The notes beneath the pieces are model-generated. The model was given only the letters and a program-made list of their open reading frames with translations, searched no databases and was not told where the DNA came from. The position numbers and the translations under genes were made by a program. A stretch of 64,000 nt of DNA from Persicaria tinctoria. Lineage: Eukaryota; Streptophyta; Magnoliopsida; Caryophyllales; Polygonaceae. Numbering within the stretch: the stretch's first letter is position 1; every line of letters starts with the position of its first letter. The stretch covers positions 36,978,467-37,042,466 of the forward strand of contig JBANSL010000004.1 in NCBI GenBank assembly GCA_037127255.1, given 5' to 3'. Positions 44,540-56,499 of this stretch are shown one piece after another.

Positions 44540-45245
44540 AATAGTTGAGAAAATATAAATGTCACAACATAAACTTCAAAATCATAGAATACAAGGCTGG
44601 TATCACCAATAGCTGTAACTAATTTCAGTGTCAGTAGTACTTTGGTCCTCAACCACATAGTGTCACCAGGTCTGGTGTCAACACTGTTTGTAACTACTAT
44701 CAGTGTCGACACTACTTTGGGTATCAACCACCTAGTGTACCCACGTACACTTCAATATCATAAAAAAACCAACTAGTGACACCACTACTTCAAACCAATA
44801 TAACTAACAATGGAAACAATACTATGTGCATTAAAGACTTATTGACACCCCATACACTTTAAAATTAAAAAATAGGACGACCGTCTCACCACTACTTGTA
44901 AATAATATCAGTGTCACCAATACTTTGCATATCAACCACACAGTGTCACCACATACACTATAAAACAAAAATATACAAGTCTAGTGTTACCACTATTTGT
45001 AACTAGTGTCAGTGTCAGCAATACTTTGGGTCTAAACCACCAAGTGTAACCGCATAAACTTCAATATCAGAAACCATCAAACCGGTGACACCACTACTTC
45101 AAACTAATATAACCAACAATGTCAACAATAATATGGGCATTAAACACCAATTGCCACCACATAGACTTCAATATCAGAAAAAAAAGGGCCAGTGTCACCA
45201 CTACTTGTAACTGATATCAGTGTCAGCACTATTTTGGGATGCACA
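44540..45245. repeat. degenerate GTGTCACCAC-type repeats
   Basis: Phrases such as GTGTCACCACTACTTGTAAC, ATCAGTGTCA and ACTTTGGGTATCAACCACC recur about every 100-120 bp with many changes. The same phrases reappear at 47941-48170 on the other side of RING gene 2. No gene is seen. Confidence 0.65.
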
Positions 45246-45372
45246 ACCGTGCAGGATTTTGGGAAAAACAAGTTTTATATGTATTTCAAATCCACACAGG
45301 ATATACGAGCAAATTCCTCAAAGTTCAGATGGTATTTCTACGTCAAATAAAACACAATATCATACTCACACA

Positions 45373-45754
45373 TAGACCTGTCAAAACACAACCCGACCCG
45401 GTGACCCGACCCGACCGACCAGAAAAATTTCTGACCTGAACCCGAAAATTTGGACCCGAATTTTTTTTTCGACCCGGTGACCTGATTGACCCGGTAATTT
45501 TTACCCGATTGACTCGATTGATTTATAATTATATATAATTAATGTTTTTTATATAATTAAAATTTATCACAAAATTATCAAATTATGATTTTTTTAATTT
45601 AAAAAAGAAAAAATTGACAAACCCGAAATCGACACGAAACCCGGTCAAACCCGAGTTCGAGTCAACCCGAAAAACCCGAAACCCGTTTTACTCGAGACCC
45701 GTTTTACCCGAAACCCGAAGTGACCCGACCCGAACGACCCGTTTGACAGGTCTA
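45373..45754. mobile_element. hAT-type MITE, 382 bp
   Basis: The ends are perfect 13-bp inverted repeats, TAGACCTGTCAAA and TTTGACAGGTCTA, flanked by an 8-bp duplication CTCACACA (45365-45372 and 45755-45762). The interior near both ends consists of degenerate ACCCGA hexamers around an AT-rich centre. No ORF is present, so it would need a transposase in trans. The 8-bp duplication points to hAT. Confidence 0.88.
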
Positions 45755-46015
45755 CTCACACATCAGGAAAAATGTGATATAATAGAAATCACAAACAAAT
45801 ATAATAGTACACAAATTTCATTAATATTATGCATTTACATACACCAGGTACCGCAAATAGTTACTAAAGACATTGGTATGATTTGAATGGAAATCAAATA
45901 CAAAATATTGTCAGACACAAAATTCCATTCATACCATACATTTCCTTAAATTAACTACCGTAAAATAGGTGCAACTACAATGCCTTTTCCCAATAGATAT
46001 ACATTAGACATATGT

Positions 46016-46594
46016 CTAAAAAGGTGATCGATAAAGTGGACAAATGGGTTGAATTGACACCCACTCTAGGAGACACCATTGGTGGAAGGAATGGTCACAC
46101 GGTGTCCGAATGACAGGCATCGATGGCAACATCTGATCAAGGCATATTGTGCATTGATCCCAATCCTGTTCCAAATTGCCATTTTGTTCTGCATTTGCTG
46201 GAGGAGCTAGGGGATCCACATCCATCTCAGAGTCGGAGCTCGTATCAGATTTAGAGCTTGAATCAGAGTCATCAATGAAATGTACATCAATAATCTTGTC
46301 TGGGCAGAGACCATATTCATTGAACTCAGCGTCACCCGCAAACCAACTGCGAGTATAATCCATTAACATCAAGTTGGCGAGTTGAGTTCGCACCACACTA
46401 GTGACCCCTGCTTCATTTAACACATGATCACATTGTGCAAAGGTCATTGGCAACCCATCCCAATCAGAGAAATGATCCAGGAACACCTGCAGTTGGCTGG
46501 GTCCATATACAGGCGTCTCCCTTGGTGTGATAACAACTTCAAAGGAGCCGACAGTGTAATGGTACCCCATTTGGGTTACAGTTGGAAGTGTCAT
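46016..46594 (-). CDS. RING-like protein, paralogue with altered last zinc ligand
   Basis: This intact 192-residue ORF is a paralogue of the gene at 30053. The shared N-terminal region includes GVTSVVRTQLAN and DYTRSWFAGDAEF, followed by a Ser/Asp-rich acidic stretch. The RING-H2 at residues 148-188 keeps seven ligands (C148, C151, C166, H168, H171, C174, C185), but the eighth, expected at 188, is Tyr (CPLYRSPF). Loss of this ligand usually disrupts the second zinc site, so ligase activity is doubtful. The gene lies between repeat blocks and a reverse-strand Ulp1-like gene on the same strand. No intron is evident. Confidence 0.75.
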   Translation of the reverse strand: MTLPTVTQMGYHYTVGSFEVVITPRETPVYGPSQLQVFLDHFSDWDGLPMTFAQCDHVLNEAGVTSVVRTQLANLMLMDYTRSWFAGDAEFNEYGLCPDKIIDVHFIDDSDSSSKSDTSSDSEMDVDPLAPPANAEQNGNLEQDWDQCTICLDQMLPSMPVIRTPCDHSFHQWCLLEWVSIQPICPLYRSPF

Positions 46595-47044
46595 CTAAGG
46601 ATAAAAAAGATACACAAACAAAATAAATATACGCTCATATAACTTGCTGAAATGAAAACCCTAACCGACTGAAAGATAATGAAAAAGTAATCTAAAATCA
46701 GGAAAAAAAAACATAAAACTTGCTGGTAAAATGTAAAAACCCTAACCGCTTATATAAAATTTACAGAATGACGAAAGGGAGAGAACTACATAAGAAAGGC
46801 AAGAACGCACCTTGTGAAGAAAAATCGGGAAAGGGGAAGAGCATGTGGAGGAAGATGAAAAGACTTGGAGAGACGGTAATGAGGAAGAGAGTGGAAAAAG
46901 TTGAAATGACGTTGGAGTCTTGGACTGAAGTACAGCCCCTATATAAATTAACTGAAATGGGCCAACTTCTTTGATCGGGAAAATGGGCCACAGTCTTCTA
47001 TCATGAAGTTTAAACTAAACCCAACACCAATTTTGTCCATTCCT
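46595..47044. other. upstream region of RING gene 2
   Basis: An AT-rich stretch with no gene I can support. It resembles the region upstream of RING gene 1 and leads into the 199-bp repeats. Confidence 0.4.
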
Positions 47045-47940
47045 ATTGTTGTGCAAAATTTAACCTATTGTTCAGCAAAAATAAGACCATGTTGAGCAAA
47101 TTTTCACCAATCGACCATGGTGTGCAATTTAATTCTAATGATGACCAAAAATAAGACAACATCGTGAAAAAATATATTTAAGAATTAAAAAATTATATTG
47201 AGGAAAAATAGGATCATATTGGGCGCAAATTCACAAGGATCAATTGTTGTGCAAAATTTAACCTATTGTTCAGCAAAAATAAGACCATGTTGAGCAAATT
47301 TTCACCAATCGACCATGGTGTGCAATTTAATTCTAATGATGACCAAAAATAAGACAACATCGTGAAAAAAATATTTTTAAAAGTTAAAAAATTATATTGA
47401 GGAAAAATAAAATCATATTGGGCGCAAATTCACAAGGATCAGTTGTTGTGCAAAATTTAACCTAATGTTCAGTAAAAATAAGATCATGTTGAGCAAATTT
47501 TCACCAATCGACCATGGTGTGCAATTTAATTCTGATGATGACCAAAAATACAACAACACCGTGAAAAAAAAATATTTAAAAATTAAAAAATTATATTGAG
47601 GAAAAATAAGATCATATTGGGCACAAATTCACAAGGATCAATTGTTGTGCAAATATAAAATATTATTGATCAATAATAAGATTATGTTGAGCACATTTTC
47701 ACCAATCGCCCTATGGTAGCCAATTTTATTAGAATGATAATAAAAAAATAAGACCTCATCGTGCATAAAATATATTTAAAAAATAAAAAGTTGTATCGAG
47801 GGAAAATAAGATCATATTGGGCACAACTTCACAAGTCTCAGTCGTTGTGCAAATATAAAATATTATTGATAAAAAATAAGATCATGTTGAGCAAATTTTC
47901 ACCAACCGCACAAATTCGCAAGACTCAATTGATGTGCAAG
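47045..47940. repeat. 199-bp tandem repeat, about 4.5 copies
   Basis: The anchor TTGTTGTGCAAA recurs near 47045, 47243, 47441, 47641 and 47841, a period of 198-200 bp. Each unit also has GAGCAAATTTTCACCAATCG and ATTATATTGAGGAAAAATA. The right-hand units are more diverged. Confidence 0.85.
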
Positions 47941-48240
47941 CACAATTGTAGTGTCACCAATACTTCTAACTACTATAACCACCTCGTGCGGCCACATACA
48001 CTTAAAAATCACCAATTACAATGATAGTATCACCACTACTTGAAAAGAATATCAGTGTCACCACTATTTTGGAACTTAGACACCTGGTGTCAGCACATAA
48101 TGTTCACTAACATAAAACGTCACCACAGACACGGAAAAAATAAAAAAATAAATACAAGGATATTGTCACCACTAATTCATCTCAATGTAACAACTACTTG
48201 TCTATTTGAGCACTAAATTTGTGAGATTACATCCAAACTT
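47941..48240. repeat. GTGTCACCAC-type repeats between RING gene 2 and the Ulp1-like gene
   Basis: The same degenerate phrases seen at 44540-45245 recur here (GTGTCACCAATACTTCTAAC, ATCAGTGTCACCACTA). No gene is seen. Confidence 0.55.
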
Positions 48241-48278
48241 CGCCATATACACAACAACAACCTATCTAAACACTGGTT

Positions 48279-51200
48279 TTAAAATTTAAAACTCCAGGTT
48301 TCCTTGATTAGATATGGGCACATTAGTTCTCTGAATCGAAATATCTTCTCGTTGTTGAACTGTTTAACATCTCCTCCAAATACAGACGCTTCAATCGCTT
48401 TTAATGTAAATACACCACATGAAGCCCTGTCAACACTAAAAGGAAGAATGTAATGTCGGCACATAAATAACAAGTATCATAAGGTAACCAACAAACAAAA
48501 CAAGATAAAAAATACATACCCGGTAGAATCATGCATTTACCCAGGAACCATGTTTAGCTGGAAAGGAGAAGAATCAAAGTTTTCATATAGCCCAGCCTTT
48601 GCTAAATGAATTGGGAGCCAAATAGCAAACAGTTGCGATTGTTGTTCAAGAACACCATCCCTAACAGCATAGACAATGCAATCGTATACGCTGATTACCC
48701 TCTCCTCAATTCTAATCTCCAACGCCACACAGTGCTTGTTTATCACGTTGAAAATTGTGTAGATTTTCTTTACAAATGCCCATGGCTTCCCATGCTCAGC
48801 AGGGCACGTACCGACAAAATAATCATCAGTGTTGACTTCAAGAGGTATGTCTTCCCTATAACTTGAAGCATATTCCGGCAGGTACTTTAGGTAAAATAGC
48901 CAATTCAGAACAAGAACATCTCGATATTTGATAGGGTCTTCAGAAATGCGCCTCCTAATGTGAACCAAACCTGCTTCTAGATGCTAAACAAAGTAGTAAA
49001 AAATGAATTCAACAATCAACTAATACAATAAAATCCAATCCACATATATATATCTACTCTAAAAAAACAATCAGTTATTACCTGACAATCAAGCCACATA
49101 TTCTTCACTAGAATGTGCTGGAAAAACTTTTTGTCAAATCTTGAAATTTGACCAGCAATAGAAAAATTCCTACCCAAAATTACACAAAATGCGTAAAAAT
49201 ATATCTAGCATGAGATGCTGTAACTAATACAATGCCAAGAACATTCCATTACAAATATTGAACATAAAAGTAAACCATACCTTTGTTTCTTTACAATTCC
49301 ATAAATAAATTCATAATCTTCCGAGCTGATCAATGACTTGTTAGGGGCATACAGGAATGTACTGTTTGATGGGATAAGATTGGAAGCCTTTAATTGTTCA
49401 ACTTGAATTTTAGTTGCAGGATCATTGGCGACCGAATCCCAATCAACACCTACATCCTTATCATCGTCGTTATCAGACAGAGTGATGTACTTTTCCAAGG
49501 ATGGGTCAACTCTAACTCCAGCAACTTGACCATCAAAACCTTCACCTCGACACTTTGTAGAGTAAGGGGCTTCAGCAGAAGTTGATGGAATTCCAACCTC
49601 ATCTCTGCCCATTTTGGCATCATCAACTTCATCCTTCATTAATGAAATATCAGTTTTCAAATCATGCACGCATTTCACTTCTGCACCTACAACCTTAAAT
49701 TCAGTGTCAGAGACAACATATGGAAACTCCTTATGCACTCCTGGAACCTCAACACTTATTGATGCCAAAGACACATGCACAACGTTAACAGAAGCAGGAG
49801 ATGATTTCAACACTAACTCCTCATCGGGGAAAGACTTTTGAAGATCAGACACAACATCATTCACAATTTTGTTAAGATCTTTATCATCATCCTTCACAGG
49901 TGTGCCCTGGGGCTTACCACCATTGACATGGTCATCATCGACGCTCGAAGGAGTGCCCTCTGACTTACCAGCAATGTGCTTATCATATTCAGGCTTGACA
50001 GCATTTGCCTGCAACCTCTCAACCAAAGCCTCATAATTAGCAACCCTAACCTCAAGCTCATCGTACCTCTTCGACATCTCCCCAAAAACTTGAAGACTCC
50101 CAGTCAACTCCACAATCTTTGTTTCAATTGCATCAACCCTTGCAGACAACAGATGCATAAATTTAGGGACCTCCTCAAGCTTCTCAATCCTCCTAAAAAT
50201 CTCCTTCACCCAATCAGGATTAGTTGGGGGAGAAGAAGCAAAAGCATCAACATGTGTTTTTGGAGGCAACTCACCCGTTGAATCATTGTTGGCCTCCATT
50301 TGAGGAGATACATCTTCAGTACCTTCCACTTTCTCTGCGGACATTGCTATTTTGCCAGCTTCAACACTTGAAACACGAATTTCTTCATTTTCACAAGCAG
50401 CAGATGTTTGCCCAAACACAGACCTCCCATCAACAAAATCATGTGCTTCAACACTCCCCATGGGTGACCTCTGCACAGAAGGCGTCACTACATCACACTC
50501 TCCATCGCTGTCACCAGAAGGTGTCTCAACTCCTTCAACGGTGTCACCACAATCAATCACATCTGCAAGATCGGCCAAAACATAAAGCCTCGCAGTATGA
50601 AGAGCATCCAATTTATCAGATTTAGGCAAATGGGTGTCAGCAGTAAAAACATCAACCTTGTCATCACAAACACGGACTTCACCACAAGATTTGGAAGAAT
50701 GGGTGTCAGCAGTAAAATCATCAACCTTGTCATCACCAACACTGACTTCACCATCATATGTAGAGACTGCAACATGAATATCTACGGTCTCCACTCCATG
50801 GGCACCCTCATTATCAACAACAGGAACTGAAGGAAGAACATAAGACCTGTCAGCAATACTATCATATAACGGCCTCCCACTACCTACACCACCGTTCTTC
50901 TTCGTCTTATACCTCTGCTGAAAGACAATATTCAGCGGGACATCATCATCTAATAGATCACATGAATCAGTACCCAACAGAAATCTCTTGGAAGGTGAAG
51001 CAACCAAATCAACCTCCTTATCCAGATCTGTGTCAGCATTTACTCTCTTCACCTTCTTAGAAGGAAAAACTCTACTACATTTCCTCACTGCTGAAGCCTT
51101 CTGTCTAAGCTTCTTTACTTCATTGTTGACAGATTTTTTACGATCTAAAGCAATGTATGGATTGAATAGAACACGACTTGAAGAATGACCCCTCCTTAAG

Positions 51201-53406
51201 GGAACCCGTTCCTTAGAGGTATCGATGGGCGCCACTTTCTGTTTCTTTTTACCACCCATCAATCTAGTGGAAGATTTCCTCTTCTTTGAGGTCCCTACAT
51301 CTTCTTTATCCCCATCAGGGAAAACTTCAAAGGCAGTTTCAAAGGACTTCCCATCCTGTTTTTTTCTAGCAGCCTTGCCTCTCTTCACATGTGTCTTCTT
51401 CTTTGAGGTCTCTCCTTCAGCATGTCTCTGCAAGACAATGGCTTCTTCATCATCAACCTGGGCAGCCCTGTTTGAAAACTTAGCTTCATATGCCCTTCTA
51501 CGAACACGACGAGCCTCATACAATGACTCATCAACAGGTCCAACAACTATTTCATCAACTGATGCATCAACTAATCCATCAACTACAGCATCAGCTTGTT
51601 CATCAGCAAACTCCATCCCTTCGGTGCGTGCAAACTCCCCATAAATAGGGAACAACGGAGTCTGGACAAAATGCATGTATCAGAATAAAAACCCAAAAGA
51701 TGCATCAAATAAAAATGTTCTTAAAGAGGGAAAATATAAAATTATTACCAAATCGCCATGAAAGAACTTCTCAGCCTCAGCGTACACATGGCTATAATCA
51801 CATTCCCAGTGCAACGAGTATGGATCTCTATCAGGCATCTTAAAATTACAGTCAAAATTAACAAAGATAGCTGGGAAAGCTTCTAATATCCAAGCCTGTT
51901 ACAAAAGAAAACTCGTTATGACACTACAAACCAATATTTAAATAATGCTCACATAAACAATAATGTTGTGCTGACACAGACAAAAAAATGATGACATAAG
52001 ACATGCAAACACCAAAGCACAATACCTGGAATGCAAGGCAATACCCATACATTTGATAAGAACCCCTAACCTCATTCTGATCTACAACAAAAGAACTCTT
52101 CAATGACTTCAACAAACGGGTGTATGACTCTCTACCCCAAGGATATAGTTCAAACTCCTTCTCATTGCACGCAAGAGATAAGAATTGTGCACTTACAACT
52201 GCTGACCTCCTATAAACAATTAACCTCTCAATCAACAACAACTTTTCCATAATCAACTTCTTCTTAGACTTCTTTTTCTCATATATGAAACGATCAAGTA
52301 ACTCATCATGAGTCATTTTCTTCTGCCCAAAAAATTCAAATATTGACACTTTCTTTGGGATATTCTAAACACGGTGTTCACAAGGAAGACCTGTAATAAC
52401 ATGAAACTCAGCAATTGAAAAATGTGCGAGATGTCCACCAACTCTAAACCACAACTCATTCTCTTTTTGTGTTTGTACTTGACAGAGCACCATTTGATGC
52501 ATAAGCTGAAAATTGGTAACCATTTTGGTGTCTTGCGTCAGCACCCATCCAAGGCAACTTTCTTCCAGAATATTGTAGTGAGAAAGACACAAATGCTCCT
52601 TAATCAGATCACATACAGAAGGATATGAATATATGTTGGATCTACAATGAAATCGCTCAAAAACAGGAATGCAATATTCCAACCCCTGATCAATCACAGA
52701 CAATTAAGCACAAAAACAAACATCAGATTAAGAAAAACTTGCTCATCAAAAAAAGAATTCCAAATGGAAAACTAAAATAACTTACATCAGAACTAGTATA
52801 AGAGGTGGATGAATCAGAAGATTGAGCTCCTGCAAGAAACAACATACAGAACAATGTAAATATACAATAACAGAATCTGTGATGACGCAAACAACCATAA
52901 ACAATAACAATAAAATGTCACCAAGACATAGTAAAAGAACATAAACATCACAAACACGACACAAAATACCAAATCCAAAGACACACATTGTTGGAACTAC
53001 AATAAACTAACACAATAATATATAAAAACAGACAGTGTCAGCCACCATACACATGAAAATAACAGCAGATAAGTACACTATAATCAACACAAACAATCCA
53101 AAGCATGGGAAAACGATTGACATACACGAAGAACACTAAAAAAGCACTTACAAAGTGCCACACCACAACATTGACGAAAAGAAACAGTTAAAATCAACGC
53201 ATTTACATATCCAACTTGCATAAACTACGGAAACTACTAAAAACGCACATAGGTATGCATATCAAGCATGGATTTAACCATAGATTGTCAAAATTATAAT
53301 ACAAAAAACAATAAAATCAACATAAACAAACTTAATCCAAAACCCTAGCACGATACAGTTCGCAAAAAGAAGCAAAATTGATACCTGAGCTGCTGGATGA
53401 CGACAT
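48279..53406 (-). pseudogene. DUF1985/Ulp1-like C48 peptidase gene, eight exons
   Basis: Exons I read: 53385-53406, 52786-52829, 52026-52685, 51749-51895, 49281-51661, 49082-49169, 48520-48983 and 48279-48435, all with GT/AG borders and compatible phases. Exon 3 has a DUF1985 region (ELWFRVGGHLAHFSIAEFHV, later ELYPWGRESY). The 794-codon exon 5 is low-complexity, with basic nuclear-localisation-like clusters (KKKTHVKRGKAARKKQ), a duplicated FTADTH segment and a coiled coil. Exons 7-8 hold the peptidase: His in NKHCVALEI, Asp in VYDC, Cys in ASCGVF. The residue after His is Cys instead of the usual Trp, and the usual Gln before the catalytic Cys is not evident. Stops TAG 52365-52367 and TAA 48537-48539 interrupt it. 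Family members cleave SUMO-like conjugates. Confidence 0.78.
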
Positions 53407-53623
53407 TGAAGCAAACGACGAAAACTTCCAACTTTAGCGAAGCAAGGAAGAACAATCGACCGAAAACTCACTACTTTAGCAAATATTGAAGGATGCAAGA
53501 CGAACGAAGCCGGAAAAGGCACGACGAAAAACTTCGAGCAAATAGAGAGTTCGGAAGAGGAGGGATTCGTGTTTTTGAGAAACAGGAAAAAATATCTGTA
53601 CAAAGCGAAAATAAGTCTATATA

Positions 53624-53760
53624 GTGGACATTTTGCTAAATTGTCCAAAAACGTGACCATTTTGCAAATTCGTCCAAATAAAGTGTCTATTTTGCAAAAA
53701 AAAATTTATTTAATTATGTAAAAAAAGTGGACATTTACTTAATTTTGACATGAAAAATGG
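53624..53760. repeat. 30-bp GTGnnCATTTTGC repeats, MULE-end-like
   Basis: GTGGACATTTTGC (53624), GTGACCATTTTGC (53653) and GTGTCTATTTTGC (53683) are spaced 29-30 bp apart, and a weaker copy is at 53727. Such short repeats are common in the terminal regions of plant Mutator-like elements. They lie 5' of the Ulp1-like gene, but I found no matching inverted end in the window. Confidence 0.4.
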
Positions 53761-53887
53761 ATATTCACCAAATTTAACCTTTATATTTAGATTATTATTT
53801 AATTATTTAGTGAAATCTATCTAAATTATTTATAATATTGTATTAATGTATTCTCCGTACACGTGACGGGACTACACTAGTTTGCGG

Positions 53888-53895
53888 TATATATA
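53888..53895 (+). promoter_or_regulatory. possible TATA box upstream of the 54-residue protein gene
   Basis: TATATATA lies in GCGGTATATATAGGGAACGC, about 265 bp before the start codon at 54160. The position would give a leader of about 230 nt. Confidence 0.35.
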
Positions 53896-54159
53896 GGGAA
53901 CGCGCTTGAATTATGAGACTGATGAATTACCGGACAAATTATACGAGGCAAAAGGGCAGGCAATAAACGGGGCAGCCCAATTTCATTAAGAAGAAACCCA
54001 AATGAAAGTGAAATAGAATGGCCCAATTCCCTGCCCTGTCTTCCTCCTCCTCAACCTTTACCAAACCTAATGGCCGTGACATCCCTCCATTGTCAAGGGT
54101 CGCTAGTTTTCGTTGGAGAGCAGTCACGGCGTATTGGCATAGATCTCTGAATTTCTAGA

Positions 54160-54542
54160 ATGTTCCGCCGGGGAAGGTTTCTCTCTCTACCCTTGGTTAT
54201 TGGCGCTGCCGTGTATGTTCCTCTCTCTCTCTCCCCCCTTTATCAGATAATTGTATCCCTAATTTCTCCCCTTTGATCGCTTTCTCCTGTGTATATAATA
54301 TTCATCGAATTGCTAATTTTACTTGTTGTAGTTTGTTGGAAGCGAATCCATATAATTAGATTAATTGATCAAATGGATTTTGTTGCTGGCATTGAAATTG
54401 ATACATGGAAGTGAATTCGCTGTTGTGTAGGATAGGAGTAGTTTCAGGTAAAGCAATATTTGGACCTCCACTAGATGAATACTGGAAGAAAAAGCTTCAA
54501 GAGGAAGCTGCAGCCAAAGAGAGTGATGCCAATTCCACTTAG
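54160..54542 (+). CDS. small conserved-looking membrane protein, 54 residues, two exons
   Basis: Exon 1 is 54160-54212 and exon 2 is 54431-54542, joined by a 218-bp intron with GT (GTATGT) and AG (GTGTAG) borders. The split codon is restored as Val and the frame runs to TAG without error. The protein starts MFRRGRFLSLPLVIGAAV: a basic N-terminus followed by one hydrophobic helix (about residues 8-24). It then has GKAIFGPPLDEYWKKKLQEE, a Pro-Pro turn and a charged helix. This looks like a single-pass protein of a mitochondrial or other inner membrane. I recall similar small plant proteins but cannot name a family. It is the cleanest host-like gene in the window and too short for ordinary ORF calling. 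Confidence 0.7.
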
Positions 54543-56400
54543 TTTCACTGCTCCCACCTTGAATTGCTTTCTTTCTTATCCTTAACACCATTGGATGTTG
54601 ATCTAATGATACATACACCAACTGTTGTTGGCATACTTTAGTTAGTCTACAGCAAGGATTTGATATTGTAACTGTAGAAAGAATTGGCCTTTTCTCTACT
54701 TACAAACACCAGAAAAAATTGTTACTGATTCAGTCAAATGTCTTGTGTTGTATAAAGCTCCTCACTTCAAAGGAAGCCATTGTCTTGAATGCCTCTGATT
54801 GTCAGTTGAAGTTGAAAAATGAGTTTTTATCTTTACATAGTAGTGTAGTCATTGTATGCTTGTAGATGTGTTTTTCGACTGATTTCAAGGTCCAGCCAAA
54901 ACTTAATTATATATAGAAGTTCTGGATGGACAGTTCTCCATATTTTTTAAGACTTCGAAAGAGTTTACAATGGTACTTCAGTTGGTGATGATGGATCACA
55001 TTTACTCACCAGATCATGTTCCATTTTTGCTGTCGACATGATAGTTGTGTTGTTGTGCGATACATAGTTATTCAAGTGACCTAAAATACATTGTAGGGAT
55101 GACAAAATGAAATGTTTGAATATTGTGTGCCATTATGCCTTAAGAAATAGGGGAACACATTGTGCAGGATCACTGCTTCTGATGAATGTGTAAATCTGCT
55201 GCCATTGCGGAAGTGAGAGCATTACTCATGTGCAGCGGGATTTTGCAAATTTGGTTGCAATGTGGCAATGTCTTGTCCCTGCACAGCTAAGACCAAGGTT
55301 CCTCACTTTACCTGTTTAGGAATGGCTTGTGGTGAACCTGGGTGAGACTTGGTCATTGCGTGAGGGAATTATACCTTGAGTTGTGTGGGTATGGAGGTGG
55401 AGCTAGTTTCATGTGATAGGCACTGAACATCAACCGGACGATGGGGAAGCTTTATATTTGTCGTCCCTCATGTATTGAGGAGCTAGTTTCAAGGAAGCTG
55501 ACAGGAAGGGTGGACGAAATTGAACACAGATGGAGCTGCCAAAGGCAAACCGGGGATAGCTTTGGCTGGTTTGTGACCAATTCAAGTTCGCGTACGGGGG
55601 AGGGGGGGGGGGGGGGCATGGGAGTTGGGAGATTGGTAAGGTAGATCATTGTAGAGCTCGATTCTTCTCTTGTGGTGGGATTATTGTTGAAGATTGTTGC
55701 GTTTTTCATTCGTTACCACGTCTGGTACGGCGGTGCCATGGATATCTTCAAATGGATTCGAAGGTCCGAGTGTGTCACGATCACACATAACAACATTTAG
55801 AGCGTGGATTGATAAGCAAATCTTGCTTTACTTGCTTTTACTTTCTCGCGGATAGTTTTTTTTAAACCTTGTATGTGGAGCAAATAAACTTGCTTTTTGG
55901 TTAAAATTTGTGTTTGAAAAAAACTACTTGTGATAGCTTATTTTGGTGTTTATTTGTTTATTTCTTTTGAAAGTACCATAATACCCCTAATAATAACTAA
56001 ATAAACACTATTTTTTTTTATATAAATAAACAATTTTTCGTCTCATACGGAGTTTATATTTTTTCATAAATTTTTAACTACTTTTACCAACAGTTTATAA
56101 ATTTTATCTTGTTTATAGTTTTAGTCAGTTTATTAACCTCATCCCATATGAACCCTATATATGTTTGAACGTCTAATTAACCTCTGGGCGGAGTTGAAAG
56201 TTTTGTATTTTGTATGATTTTACGTTAGATTTTCTTAATCTAATAAAATTCGCTAGAACTTATGCTCTCGTTTTAATTTTTTTATATATAAAAAAAACAC
56301 ACACAACACTAAAACAGAGACATGAAGTCTCCTAGGTGCAATTCATATATATGTCGTTTTCAGGGGTAATCTAACTTATATTTTTACGGGTCAATGGGGG
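54543..56400. other. downstream region with no recognised gene
   Basis: This includes the probable 3' untranslated sequence of the small gene. I see no supportable coding region; ORFs of 60-85 codons near 55441-55709 have no recognisable motifs. There is a run of 15 G at 55602-55616 after GGGGGA. The stretch 55850-56330 is AT-rich. Confidence 0.5.
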
Positions 56401-56411
56401 CACCCGCATAC

Positions 56412-56452
56412 GCATCCTGGATGTGCGGCACCCGTATACACATCCAGGATGC
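56412..56452. other. perfect 14-bp inverted repeat
   Basis: GCATCCTGGATGTG (56412-56425) is the exact reverse complement of CACATCCAGGATGC (56439-56452), with a 13-base loop. It stands at the left edge of the AT-rich tandem region. Related GCATTCAGGATGTG motifs occur once per 620-bp unit further right. Confidence 0.8.
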
Positions 56453-56499
56453 GCACCAGGTGGCATGCGCGCGGATAAATTCAGCATGTTGCCACACGT

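Noticed and set aside
55441..55709. ORFs on both strands around the 15-G run
   Set aside because: No motif, no splice context, and the G-run makes the frame unreliable.
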